A program made the translations under genes and the position numbers. Below the pieces are notes generated by a model. The model saw only the letters and a list, made by a program, of their open reading frames with translations. It was not told where the DNA came from and ran no database searches. From assembly GCA_013393545.1 (NCBI GenBank), contig JABXHG010000154.1, forward strand, positions 1-6,318: a stretch of DNA of 6,318 nucleotides. The letters are read 5' to 3'. This stretch comes from Alteromonadaceae bacterium. Lineage in GTDB: Bacteria; Pseudomonadota; Gammaproteobacteria; Pseudomonadales; Oleiphilaceae. Below, one piece after another: positions 1 to 6,233 of this stretch. Positions within the stretch are counted from its first letter, which is position 1, and the number at the start of each line of letters is the position of its first letter.

Positions 1-154
1 GTGAATCGCTGGAAAGGATCACCAGTACCTCATCCACCTGGTTGCCCTTCCCGGCTGTCTTTTTCTTGTGGTTGTCGGCCATGGCTTGCATTGGGGCGAG
101 TGCAACCACCAGCGCCAGCGCGAACAGGCTCTTTTCGAGAGACGTATTTGACAT
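1..154 (-). CDS. Exported protein of unknown function, N-terminal part only (runs off the left edge)
   Basis: An open frame on the minus strand starts at the ATG at 154-152 and is still open at base 1, giving 51 complete codons. The start is backed by a good Shine-Dalgarno sequence (GGAAG, minus strand of 163-167) eight bases upstream. Residues 1-26 look like a Sec signal peptide: a short polar N-terminus with Lys8, a hydrophobic core LFALALVVALAP, and an AMA site before Asp-Asn-His. Cleavage after Ala26 would leave a mature chain beginning DNHKKK. A charged, Lys-rich linker follows, then a likely beta strand (DEVLVILSSDS) at the window edge. That strand could open a DsrE-like or other alpha/beta fold, but too little is visible to name a family. 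The gene is divergent from the D-2-hydroxyglutarate dehydrogenase gene. I am confident that it is a real secreted or periplasmic protein gene, and not at all sure of its function. Confidence 0.75.
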   Translation of the reverse strand, partial: MSNTSLEKSLFALALVVALAPMQAMADNHKKKTAGKGNQVDEVLVILSSDS

Positions 155-235
155 GGGCTTTGCTTCCGAACCTTTTGTCACATGAAATGACCCCGTGGCC
201 AGAGCTTGTCGGGCTGGCTCACAGAACAGGGCGCA

Positions 236-241
236 TATGAT
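236..241 (+). promoter_or_regulatory. Possible -10 box for the rightward dehydrogenase-sirtuin unit
   Basis: TATGAT matches the sigma-70 -10 box at five of six positions and lies 98 bases before the ATG at 340. No good -35 box sits at the usual distance. It overlaps the minus-strand extended -10, so the two divergent promoters, if both are real, would compete for RNA polymerase. The rest of 155-339 is intergenic, and I see no other clear element there. Confidence 0.25.
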
Positions 242-245
242 ACCA
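237..245 (-). promoter_or_regulatory. Extended -10 promoter candidate for the leftward exported-protein gene
   Basis: Read on the minus strand, these bases are TGGTATCAT. This is a TGn extension joined to TATCAT, a five-of-six match to the sigma-70 -10 box. The -35 region is poor (GTGAAA at 262-257, spacing only 14), which an extended -10 can tolerate. Transcription would begin near base 230, giving a leader of about 75 bases before the ATG at 154. This is a pattern match by eye only. Confidence 0.4.
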
Positions 246-339
246 TAAACGCAGACTTTCACAGCGCGCCGGTTTACCTGAATCAACACGGAATTGCCGT
301 CAGGCAGGGCCGGCCCAACCCAGACGAGATTGCGAATCC

Positions 340-1743
340 ATGAATTCCGAAACGATCATTGCTTCCCTCGAACAACTGGTTTCCGCCGGTGACAACCCGG
401 GCAAGGTGTTGACCGACCCCGCCGACCTGGAAACCTACGGCAAAGACTGGACCAAGATCCACACCCCGGCCCCCCTGGCCATCGTGCTGCCCAAGACCAC
501 CGAGCAGGTGCAGGCCCTGGTGAAGTTTGCCAACGAGAACCAGGTAGCCCTGGTGCCCTCCGGCGGTCGCACCGGCCTGAGCGCGGGTGCGGTGGCCGCC
601 AATGGTGAAGTGGTTGTGGCCTTCGACAACATGAACAAGATTGTCGACTTCAACGCCAGTGACCGCACCGTCCGCTGCCAGGCGGGCGTGGTGACCGAAC
701 AGTTGCAGAACTTCGCCGAGGAAAATGACCTGTACTACCCGGTGGACTTCGCCTCCGCCGGCTCCAGCCAGCTGGGTGGCAACCTGTCCACCAACGGCGG
801 CGGCATCAAGGTGATCCGCTACGGCATGAGCCGCGACTGGGTCGCCGGCCTGAAAGTGGTCACCGGCAAGGGCGACATCCTGGACCTGAACAAGGATCTG
901 GAAAAGAACAACACCGGCTACGACCTGCGCCACCTGTTCATCGGCGCCGAGGGCACCCTGGGCTTCATCACCGAAGCCACCATGAAGCTGACCCGCAAGC
1001 CCAATGACCTGACCGTGCTGGTGCTGGGCGTGAACGACCTGACCAACACCATGGACGTGCTCAAGGCGTTCCAGAACAAGATGGACCTGACCGCCTACGA
1101 GTTCTTCTCCCACCAGGCCATGCAGCATGTCCTGGCCCATGGCCAGGTGCAGGCACCGTTCGAGACCGAGGCGCCGTACTATGCGCTGCTGGAGTTCGAA
1201 GCCGTGTCCGACCAGGTGATGGACGACGCCATGGAAGTGTTCGAACACTGCATGGAAGAAGGCTGGGTGCTCGACGGCGTGATCAGCCAGAGCGAAACCC
1301 AGGCCCAGAGCCTGTGGATGCTGCGTGAAGGCATCTCCGAGTCCATCGCCCCGCGCACGCCCTACAAAAACGACATCTCCGTGGTGGTCTCCCGAGTGCC
1401 GGGCTTCCTCGAAGAAATCGAAAGCGTGGTGACCGAGCACTACCCGGATTTCGAGATCATCTGGTTCGGCCACATCGGCGACGGCAACCTGCACCTGAAC
1501 ATCCTGAAGCCTGAGGACATGCCGAAGGAAGAATTCTTCGAGAAGTGCCAGCAGGTGAACAAGTGGGTGTTCGAGATCGTCGAGAAATACGAGGGCAGCG
1601 TCTCCGCCGAGCACGGCGTGGGCATGACCAAGAAAGACTACCTCAAGTACACCCGCAGCGAGGCGGAAATTGCCTACCTGCGCGGAATCAAGCAGGTATT
1701 CGACCCCAACCGCATCATGAACCCGGGCAAGATTTTTGATTAA
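340..1743 (+). CDS. d2hgdh: FAD-linked D-2-hydroxyglutarate dehydrogenase (GlcD/VAO superfamily)
   Basis: 467 aa. It probably oxidises D-2-hydroxyglutarate to 2-oxoglutarate in the cytoplasm; the Pseudomonas stutzeri enzyme passes electrons to electron-transfer flavoprotein and clears the D-2-hydroxyglutarate made by SerA. The N-terminal half is a PCMH-type FAD-binding domain, with the pyrophosphate loop PSGGRTGLS at 73-81 and the segments SAGSSQLGGN and GAEGTLGF. The C-terminal half is the GlcD/FAD-oxidase C domain. It holds the expected substrate and metal residues: Arg329, Lys343 (YKND), His378 and His385 with Asn387 (GHIGDGNLHLN), and Glu424-His425 (SAEHGVGM). The length and near-continuous resemblance to Pseudomonas PA0317, recalled from memory, separate it from the longer glycolate oxidase subunit GlcD, and no glcE or glcF follows. 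The ATG at 340 gives the usual N-terminus, although its ribosome-binding site is weak. A related D-lactate dehydrogenase remains possible. serA, the expected functional partner, is not in the window. The stop codon overlaps the next gene's start. Confidence 0.85.
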   Translation: MNSETIIASLEQLVSAGDNPGKVLTDPADLETYGKDWTKIHTPAPLAIVLPKTTEQVQALVKFANENQVALVPSGGRTGLSAGAVAANGEVVVAFDNMNKIVDFNASDRTVRCQAGVVTEQLQNFAEENDLYYPVDFASAGSSQLGGNLSTNGGGIKVIRYGMSRDWVAGLKVVTGKGDILDLNKDLEKNNTGYDLRHLFIGAEGTLGFITEATMKLTRKPNDLTVLVLGVNDLTNTMDVLKAFQNKMDLTAYEFFSHQAMQHVLAHGQVQAPFETEAPYYALLEFEAVSDQVMDDAMEVFEHCMEEGWVLDGVISQSETQAQSLWMLREGISESIAPRTPYKNDISVVVSRVPGFLEEIESVVTEHYPDFEIIWFGHIGDGNLHLNILKPEDMPKEEFFEKCQQVNKWVFEIVEKYEGSVSAEHGVGMTKKDYLKYTRSEAEIAYLRGIKQVFDPNRIMNPGKIFD

Positions 1744-2438
1744 TGCCTGAGCAGCCTGCCAACGCCGAACACCTTGTCGTGCTCACCGGCGCTGGTATCA
1801 GCGCCGAGAGTGGGCTGTCCACCTTCCGTGACAACGGCGGGTTGTGGGAAGAACACAGCGTGTACGATGTGGCCACCCCCGAGGCCTTCGAACGTGATCC
1901 GGAGCTGGTGCTGCGTTTCTACAACATGCGCCGCAGTCAGCTGAAGGATGCCCAGCCGAACGACGCTCACCGGTTGTTGGCACAGCTGGAAGACCGCTAT
2001 CGGGTGACGGTTGTCACTCAAAACGTGGACGACCTGCACGAACGCGGCGGCTCGACTAACGTGCTTCACTTGCACGGCGAGCTGACGAAAGCCCGAAGCT
2101 CGGTTTACCGAGAACCGCTCTATGACATTGGTTACCGCGAGTTGCACATCGGTGACCTCTGCGACCGTGGCACCCAGCTGCGGCCGCACGTGGTGTGGTT
2201 TGGCGAGGAAGTGCCGATGCTGGCGGCGGCAGCGGATGTGGTGGCCACGGCCGATCGATTGCTGATCGTTGGCACCTCTCTGCAGGTGTATCCAGCCGCC
2301 GGGCTGGTGCATGAAGTGAATCCCGATGTGCCCATTACCGTCATCGACCCCGGGGAACCTGCCTCGGTGTCCGGGGCCGAGGTGATCCGAAAGGGCGCCT
2401 CCGAGGGGCTTCGGGAGTTTGTTTCTTCGTTGCTTTGA
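1743..2438 (+). CDS. CobB-like (class III) sirtuin, NAD-dependent protein deacylase lacking the zinc cysteines
   Basis: 231 aa, cytoplasmic. Sirtuins use NAD+ to remove acyl groups from lysine, giving nicotinamide and O-acyl-ADP-ribose. The core motifs are present in order: GAGISAESGLSTFRD (16-30) for NAD binding, TQNVDDLHERGGS (92-104), catalytic His111 in LHGEL, RPHVVWFGE (147-155), GTSLQVYPAAG (from 177) and VIDPGEP near the end. Tyr60 and Arg63 in FYNMRR match the Tyr-x-x-Arg pair that recognises succinyl- and malonyl-lysine in SIRT5 and E. coli CobB (FYNARR), so desuccinylase activity is likely. The oddity lies at 117-140. The usual paired cysteines after the HGEL motif are absent (ARSSVY), and only Cys140 is left, so no structural zinc can bind in the normal way. 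I believe a zinc-free bacterial sirtuin subfamily with this pattern exists. The gene starts on the last base of the preceding stop codon (TAATG) with little Shine-Dalgarno of its own, so translation is probably coupled to the dehydrogenase. Confidence 0.88.
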   Translation: MPEQPANAEHLVVLTGAGISAESGLSTFRDNGGLWEEHSVYDVATPEAFERDPELVLRFYNMRRSQLKDAQPNDAHRLLAQLEDRYRVTVVTQNVDDLHERGGSTNVLHLHGELTKARSSVYREPLYDIGYRELHIGDLCDRGTQLRPHVVWFGEEVPMLAAAADVVATADRLLIVGTSLQVYPAAGLVHEVNPDVPITVIDPGEPASVSGAEVIRKGASEGLREFVSSLL

Positions 2439-2467
2439 GGTTGGCCTCTTGTTCTTCTTGTCTCTTG

Positions 2468-2522
2468 TTTTGGGGTACGGCCTTTGGGGGTAGGGCTTCC
2501 CCAAGAAGGGCCGTACTCAAAA
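2468..2522. terminator. Long intergenic hairpin between convergent genes, possible bidirectional terminator or REP-like repeat
   Basis: GTACGGCC (2475-2482) pairs perfectly with GGCCGTAC (2509-2516). TTTTG at 2468-2472 and CAAAA at 2518-2522 can extend the stem with a small mismatch. Inside, TTGGGG (2484-2489) pairs with CCCCAA (2499-2504). It lies 30 bases after the sirtuin stop and 25 bases after the kinase stop, the right place to end both transcripts. There is no T-run after the stem in either direction, so it is not a textbook intrinsic terminator. It could also be a copy of a dispersed palindromic repeat. Confidence 0.4.
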
Positions 2523-2546
2523 GTAAGAGGCGGGGGGAAGCCAGAA

Positions 2547-3857
2547 TTAGCTCCCAGCTCCGAGATACCCCTCGAGGTCACCCCGGAAAGCCGCCTGAGC
2601 CCCAAGCCGCTTGAGCATCCAGTAGTGCCCCGCAATCATCCGGTCGATAAAGATCGTTTCCACCGGCGGCTGGAAATAATCCAGGTACTCGAAAACCGTC
2701 TTCGTTTGCGCCGCCACTTGCTGGTGAATATCCGCCGCACCGAAATCATAGGGCGCGTCACCTCGGAAAGGCGTGATCAGCATATCCCTCCACATCGCAT
2801 AATAGGCCTCATCCACCGCCGGTTGACCCTCGATGCGGGCGCCCAGGTCAATCAGATAGCGGTCCAGCGCCTGATAGTCTTCGTTCAGGGCCGAGACGAT
2901 GGCGTTCCGGTAGGCGGTGACGATCTCCGGTTTGAGTTTCTTCACACAGCCGAAATCGTAGATCACCAGCGTGCCATCGGGGCGGAAGGCGAAATTGCCG
3001 GCGTGTGGGTCGCCGTGGATGCACTCGAAGCGGAACAGCTGGTCGGCCATGGTGGTGAAAATGCGGTGGCCGATGAGGTTGATGGTCTGCTGGCTGTAGC
3101 GGTCCGGGGTGATCTGGCTGACGTGGTCGCCTTCTTCCAGTTCCAGGGTCAGGATGCGGTGGTTGGAGTGGCTTTCCACCAGGGCGGGAATGACCACCCA
3201 AGGGTGGTCCTGGTGCAGCTCCCGGAACAGGCGCAGGTTTTTGGCTTCGTTCTCGTAGTCCAGCTCTTCTTTCAATCGAACCCGTATTTCTTCGAACAGC
3301 TGGTCGATGGTTGCTTCGGGCATTTTCAGCAAGCCGCCGAGTCGCAGGGTGAGCCGGAGTTGTTTCAGGTCAGAGTCGCAGGATTCGTCCACCCCGGGGT
3401 ACTGCACCTTGACGATGACTTCGGTGCCGTCGTGCAACCGGGCCCGATGCACCTGGCCGATGGAGGCGGAGGCGTAGGGCATTTCCTGGAACCAGGCGAA
3501 CAGGTCGGGCAGTTTCTGGCCCAGTTGCGTTTCCACCTGGCGGCGGATCATCTCAAAGGGCATGGGCGGGGCGTCTTTTTGCAGGCGCTCCAGTGCCCGG
3601 GAAAACTCCGGTGGCAGGAAGTCCTGGGTTTGCGAGGCGATCTGGCCGACTTTCATCACCGCGCCTTTCATTTCGCCCAGGGTGTCGGCGAGCTGGTTGG
3701 CCATGCGATTGTAGCTGTCTGCGCGAATGTTGTCGGCGTTGCCCCCGTTGAGCGCGCGGCGGGCTTTCTGGCTGGCGTACTGGCCGGCCATTGATGCGGT
3801 CATGCCGGCGAGTTTGAAAAATCGGCCTGCACGGGTGGTGGTCGGTTTTTGGCTCAT
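2547..3857 (-). CDS. ABC1/UbiB (AarF/ADCK3-COQ8-like) atypical kinase family protein
   Basis: 436 aa. ABC1/UbiB proteins are protein-kinase-like ATPases needed for ubiquinone synthesis in bacteria and mitochondria; a direct substrate is not settled. All the family marks are present: the KxGQ motif (Lys69-Gln72, MKVGQ), the Ala-rich loop that replaces the kinase P-loop (PYASASIGQVH, 127-137), the ATP-binding Lys150 (VIVKVQYPGV), ELDYENEAKN (198-207), the catalytic loop HGDPHAGN (281-288, with Asp283 and Asn288) and the metal-binding DFG at 301-303. It is about 110 residues shorter than E. coli UbiB (546 aa) and lacks the two C-terminal membrane helices. It is therefore closer to COQ8/ADCK3 than to the UbiB of a ubi operon, and no ubiE or ubiJ is adjacent. 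It may be a second paralog or a soluble form. A GGAG lies 11 bases before the ATG, inside an inverted repeat. The family call is firm; the role in quinone synthesis is inferred. Confidence 0.87.
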   Translation of the reverse strand: MSQKPTTTRAGRFFKLAGMTASMAGQYASQKARRALNGGNADNIRADSYNRMANQLADTLGEMKGAVMKVGQIASQTQDFLPPEFSRALERLQKDAPPMPFEMIRRQVETQLGQKLPDLFAWFQEMPYASASIGQVHRARLHDGTEVIVKVQYPGVDESCDSDLKQLRLTLRLGGLLKMPEATIDQLFEEIRVRLKEELDYENEAKNLRLFRELHQDHPWVVIPALVESHSNHRILTLELEEGDHVSQITPDRYSQQTINLIGHRIFTTMADQLFRFECIHGDPHAGNFAFRPDGTLVIYDFGCVKKLKPEIVTAYRNAIVSALNEDYQALDRYLIDLGARIEGQPAVDEAYYAMWRDMLITPFRGDAPYDFGAADIHQQVAAQTKTVFEYLDYFQPPVETIFIDRMIAGHYWMLKRLGAQAAFRGDLEGYLGAGS

Positions 3858-3865
3858 GGCTCCGC

Positions 3866-3896
3866 TAACTCCAGTGATTAAATACCTCTGGAGTTA
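3866..3896. repeat. Perfect 9-bp inverted repeat in the leader of the ABC1 kinase gene
   Basis: TAACTCCAG (3866-3874) and CTGGAGTTA (3888-3896) are exact reverse complements around a 13-base AT-rich centre. Allowing a one-base bulge at 3897, CGC (3863-3865) and GCG (3898-3900) add three more pairs. No T-run follows on the minus strand, so it is not an obvious terminator of the upstream hydrolase gene. The kinase gene's GGAG ribosome-binding sequence (minus strand of 3869-3872) lies in one arm. It could be a repressor or activator operator, or an RNA hairpin that hides the ribosome-binding site. Confidence 0.6.
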
Positions 3897-3906
3897 TGCG
3901 AACCAA
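3877..3906 (-). promoter_or_regulatory. Candidate sigma-70 promoter for the ABC1 kinase gene, overlapped by the inverted repeat
   Basis: On the minus strand, TTGGTT (3906-3901) and TTTAAT (3882-3877) are separated by 18 bases; the -10 matches five of six consensus positions and the -35 three of six. Transcription would start near 3870, about a dozen bases before the ATG. The -10 box lies in the loop of the 9-bp inverted repeat, and one repeat arm fills part of the spacer. This is a visual match only. Confidence 0.35.
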
Positions 3907-3914
3907 CCGCCCAT

Positions 3915-4577
3915 TCAGACCACGTGAGTTTCCACAAACAGCAGGTCTTCGAGTTCCAGTGACAGGGTTTGGCCGGATACCAGCGGGCCGACGCCCTTGG
4001 GGGTGCCGGTGAGTACCACGTCGCCGGGTTCCAGTGTGAAGTGTTTGCTCATGTGGGTGATGAGCGGGACGATGGGGTTGAGCATGTCGTCGGTGTCGCC
4101 GGTTTGCTGGCGCTGGCCATTTACATCCAGGGTGAAGTGAATGTTGCCTTCGGGCAGTTTGTCGGCCGGCACGAATGGCGAGAGCGGGCAGGCGCCGTCG
4201 AAAGCCTTGGCGCGCTCCCAGGGGTGGCCTTTTTCTTTCAGTTTGCTTTGCACGTCGCGCAGGGTGAGATCCAGCGCCAGGCCGTAGCCAAGTATTGCGC
4301 CTTCCACTTCGCGGGCGGAGGCGTTGGTCAGGGGGCGGCCGATCAGCACCGCCAGTTCGGTTTCAAAGTGCACGTCGCCCTGGTCCCGGGGCATTTCCAG
4401 CGGGCGGGTGATGTGCACGGCCGAGGTGGCGGGTTTGATGAACAGCAGCGGCTCGTCCGGTACCGGATTGTTCAGCTCCCGGGCGTGTTCGGCGTAGTTA
4501 CGGCCCACGCAGACAATTTTGCCCAGCGGCAGGTGCACCTGGGTGCCGTCTTTCCAGTGATGTTTGTAATCGGCCAT
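3915..4577 (-). CDS. Fumarylacetoacetate hydrolase family protein, FAHD1/YcgM-like acylpyruvase or oxaloacetate decarboxylase
   Basis: 220 aa, the single-domain length of E. coli YcgM and human FAHD1. FAHD1-type enzymes cleave acylpyruvates and decarboxylate oxaloacetate in a Mg2+-dependent reaction. The metal ligands are Glu72 and Glu74 (HFETELAVLIG) and Asp103 (ALDLTLRD). The His31/Glu34 dyad (AEHAREL), Gln110 and Lys124 (WERAKAFD) each lie one position later than the FAHD1 residues as I recall them (H30, E33, Q109, K123). GRNYAEHA, LFIKP and the late GTPKGVG loop complete the family pattern. There is no signal peptide, so it should be cytoplasmic. The start has a clear GGGGA ribosome-binding site (minus strand of 4586-4590) eight bases upstream. 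It begins 16 bases after the apt stop, so the two genes are probably co-transcribed, although no metabolic link to purine salvage is evident. Other FAH-family reactions (isomerase, 2-keto-4-pentenoate hydratase-like) cannot be excluded, but the dyad favours acylpyruvase. Confidence 0.87.
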   Translation of the reverse strand: MADYKHHWKDGTQVHLPLGKIVCVGRNYAEHARELNNPVPDEPLLFIKPATSAVHITRPLEMPRDQGDVHFETELAVLIGRPLTNASAREVEGAILGYGLALDLTLRDVQSKLKEKGHPWERAKAFDGACPLSPFVPADKLPEGNIHFTLDVNGQRQQTGDTDDMLNPIVPLITHMSKHFTLEPGDVVLTGTPKGVGPLVSGQTLSLELEDLLFVETHVV

Positions 4578-4593
4578 GTTGGTTGTCCCCGGC

Positions 4594-5136
4594 TCAATCG
4601 TCGTCGAATGAACAGACAGTATAGACCTTCAGACCTTCTTCTCTGAGTTTGGTGGAGCCGCCCAGGGCTGGCAAGTCGATCATCGCGGCCACTTCGACAA
4701 TGTCGGCGCCAATGCGGCGAATCAACCGGGAGGCGGCCAGCATGGTCCCACCAGTGGCGATCAGGTCGTCCACCAGGACCACGTTGTCGCCGACCTTGAA
4801 GGCATCTTCATGCAGTTCCACCGAGGCGGTGCCGTACTCCAGTTCGTAGTCTTCCACCAGGGTGTCGAACGGCAGTTTGCCATTTTTGCGCACCAGCACC
4901 AGCGACGCGTTCAGCTCGTAGGCCAGGGCGGAGCCGATGATAAAGCCGCGGGCATCCACGGCCGCTACCGCGTCAATCTGGTGGCCATGGTAACGGTGTA
5001 CAAAAGCGTCGATCAGCTTTCGGAAGGCGGTTTTATCCTGCAGAACCGTGGTGATATCCCGGAACGACACGCCGGGCTGGGGCCAGTCGGGCACGGTGCG
5101 GATGGCTTGTTTGATGCTTTCGGAAAAATAATCCAT
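4594..5136 (-). CDS. apt: Adenine phosphoribosyltransferase
   Basis: 180 aa, full length for bacterial Apt. It joins adenine to PRPP, giving AMP and pyrophosphate in the cytoplasm, the one-step route of adenine salvage. The N-terminal hood carries [14 protein letters not shown] (16-29), typical of Apt. RKNGKLP (83-89) is the Apt form of the flexible-loop lead-in, followed by the Tyr-rich EDYELEYGT region. The PRPP-binding signature is [12 protein letters not shown] (120-131), with the acidic pair Asp123-Asp124. These segments distinguish it from hypoxanthine and xanthine phosphoribosyltransferases. The ATG at 5136 gives the usual N-terminus (MDYFSESIK), but the upstream sequence offers only a weak GAG-type ribosome-binding site. 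It lies 32 bases downstream of the purine permease stop and 16 bases before the FAH-family gene, all on the same strand. Permease and apt therefore look like a purine uptake and salvage unit. Nothing is unusual in the coding sequence. Confidence 0.96.
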   Translation of the reverse strand: MDYFSESIKQAIRTVPDWPQPGVSFRDITTVLQDKTAFRKLIDAFVHRYHGHQIDAVAAVDARGFIIGSALAYELNASLVLVRKNGKLPFDTLVEDYELEYGTASVELHEDAFKVGDNVVLVDDLIATGGTMLAASRLIRRIGADIVEVAAMIDLPALGGSTKLREEGLKVYTVCSFDDD

Positions 5137-5162
5137 GACAAGGCTCGTTAATAGCTGCGGGG

Positions 5163-5178
5163 CGCCGCTCAGGCGGCG
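5163..5178. repeat. Short GC hairpin across the permease stop codon
   Basis: CGCCGC and GCGGCG form a perfect 6-bp stem around a TCAG loop that contains the permease stop codon. On the minus strand it is followed by CCCCGCAG rather than a T-run. It is more likely a minor pause or an mRNA-processing structure between permease and apt than a terminator, and may be chance in GC-rich sequence. Confidence 0.3.
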
Positions 5179-6233
5179 TCCAGGAACAGGAATTTCAGCA
5201 CGAAGACGATGGCAATGGTCACTACGCTGGCGTTCAAATCAGACCAGCGGCCGGACAGTGCCTTGATACCGGCGTAGCTGATGAAGCCCAGGGCGATGCC
5301 ATCGGCAATGGAGAAAGTCAGCGGCATGGTCAGGGCGGTAACAATGGCCGGCGCCGCGTCGGTGATGTCGTCCCAGTCCACCAGCTTCAGGCCGCTGGCC
5401 ATCAGCACGGCCACGTAAAACAGCGCCGGTGCGGTGGCGTAAGCCGGGATGATGGCGGCCAGCGGCGAGAGTATCAGGCAGGCCAGGAACAGCAGGGCCA
5501 CCACCACGGCGGTCAGCCCGGTGCGGCCGCCGGCGGCGATGCCGGCAGTGGATTCCACGTAGCTGGTGGTGGTGGAGGTGCCCAGGGCCGCGCCGGACAT
5601 GGTGGCCACGGAGTCGGACATCAGGGCCCGGCCCAGGCGCGGCAGTTTGCCGTCCTTGTCCAACAGGCCGCCGCGCTGGGCGGCGCCGATCAGGGTGCCG
5701 GAGGTGTCGAACAGGTCAACGAACAGGAAGGCAAACACCACGCTGATCATGCCCACGTTCAGGGCGCCGGCAATGTCCAGCTCCATGAAGGTCGGAGCGA
5801 TACTCGGTGGTGCGGAAAACAGGCCGTCGTATTCCACCATGCCAAGCATCATGGCCACGGCGGTGACGGCCAGAATGCCAATCATCACCGCACCGGTAAT
5901 CCGGCGGAAGGAGAGGGCGCAAATCAGCACAAACCCGGCGAAAAACAGAAGGCTTTCCGGTGTCTTGATGTCGCCCATGCCCACCAGTGTGGCTTCATTA
6001 TCGACCACTACCCCGGCGTTTTTCAGGGCGATCAGAGCGAGGAAGAAGCCGATACCGGCGGAAATACCGAAGCGTAGCGACATGGGAATGCTGTTAATCA
6101 GCCATTCCCGTACTTTCACCACGCTGAGGATGAAGAAAATGAAACCTGACAGGAATACCGCGCCTAACGCTACCTGCCAGCTGTAGCCCATGGAGCCGAC
6201 TACGGTAAATGAGAAAAACGCATTCAGCCCCAT
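5169..6233 (-). CDS. NCS2/AzgA-type purine nucleobase permease (adenine/guanine/hypoxanthine), 5' end damaged or missing
   Basis: The undisturbed frame gives 354 residues from Met at 6233. AzgA-type transporters run to about 430-450 aa, so this Met is an internal codon (the Met of the [10 protein letters not shown] motif), not the true start. The chain is almost all hydrophobic membrane segments, consistent with an inner-membrane proton-coupled purine importer. Counting from that Met, [11 protein letters not shown] (171-181) is the conserved TM8 motif, [15 protein letters not shown] (218-232) the TM10 substrate-site motif with Glu227, and GGRTGLTA follows at 235. These match the E. coli AdeP/AdeQ and GhxP/GhxQ group rather than the UraA/XanQ branch; which purine is carried cannot be read from sequence. 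The first gene visible on the leftward transcript, it is followed by apt after 32 bases, which supports adenine or a related base as cargo. Upstream of 6233 the frame continues, but a TAG at 6257-6255 and atypical residues interrupt it; see the next entry. Confidence 0.9.
   Translation of the reverse strand: MGLNAFFSFTVVGSMGYSWQVALGAVFLSGFIFFILSVVKVREWLINSIPMSLRFGISAGIGFFLALIALKNAGVVVDNEATLVGMGDIKTPESLLFFAGFVLICALSFRRITGAVMIGILAVTAVAMMLGMVEYDGLFSAPPSIAPTFMELDIAGALNVGMISVVFAFLFVDLFDTSGTLIGAAQRGGLLDKDGKLPRLGRALMSDSVATMSGAALGTSTTTSYVESTAGIAAGGRTGLTAVVVALLFLACLILSPLAAIIPAYATAPALFYVAVLMASGLKLVDWDDITDAAPAIVTALTMPLTFSIADGIALGFISYAGIKALSGRWSDLNASVVTIAIVFVLKFLFLDAA

Noticed and set aside
1..240. 79-codon plus-strand frame at the left edge
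   Set aside because: It is Pro/Ser/Arg-rich with no motif, and lies opposite the signal-peptide gene and its promoter region.
283..1614. 443-codon open frame antisense to the dehydrogenase gene
   Set aside because: It is rich in His, Val, Gly and Leu in the way typical of frames antisense to GC-rich genes. It has no recognisable domain and lies wholly opposite a clearly conserved enzyme.
2437..2471. GAGG-TTGG-CCTC mini-hairpin followed by T-rich sequence as a sirtuin terminator
   Set aside because: A 4-bp stem is too weak and the T-rich tract is broken by G and C; the larger hairpin downstream is the better candidate.
1740..2504. 254-codon antisense frame over the sirtuin
   Set aside because: It has no family motifs, and the sirtuin signatures fix the coding strand as plus.
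2484..3794. 436-codon open frame on the plus strand opposite the ABC1 kinase gene
   Set aside because: The minus-strand frame has all ABC1/UbiB motifs. The plus-strand frame shows only shadow composition (HDG, VVQ and FFQ runs) and no domain.
3969..4646. 225-codon plus-strand frame opposite the FAH-family gene
   Set aside because: It is a compositional shadow; the catalytic residues of the FAH family are all in the minus-strand frame.
5564..5571. GCTGGTGG, identical to the E. coli Chi sequence
   Set aside because: It lies in the codons for the permease Thr-Ser-Thr-Thr-Thr run; a single 8-base match in GC-rich DNA is expected by chance and Chi differs among genera.
5566..6186. 206-codon plus-strand frame opposite the permease
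   Set aside because: Its composition (Arg, Thr, Ser, Pro, Met) is the complement of membrane-helix codons; the permease motifs define the real frame.
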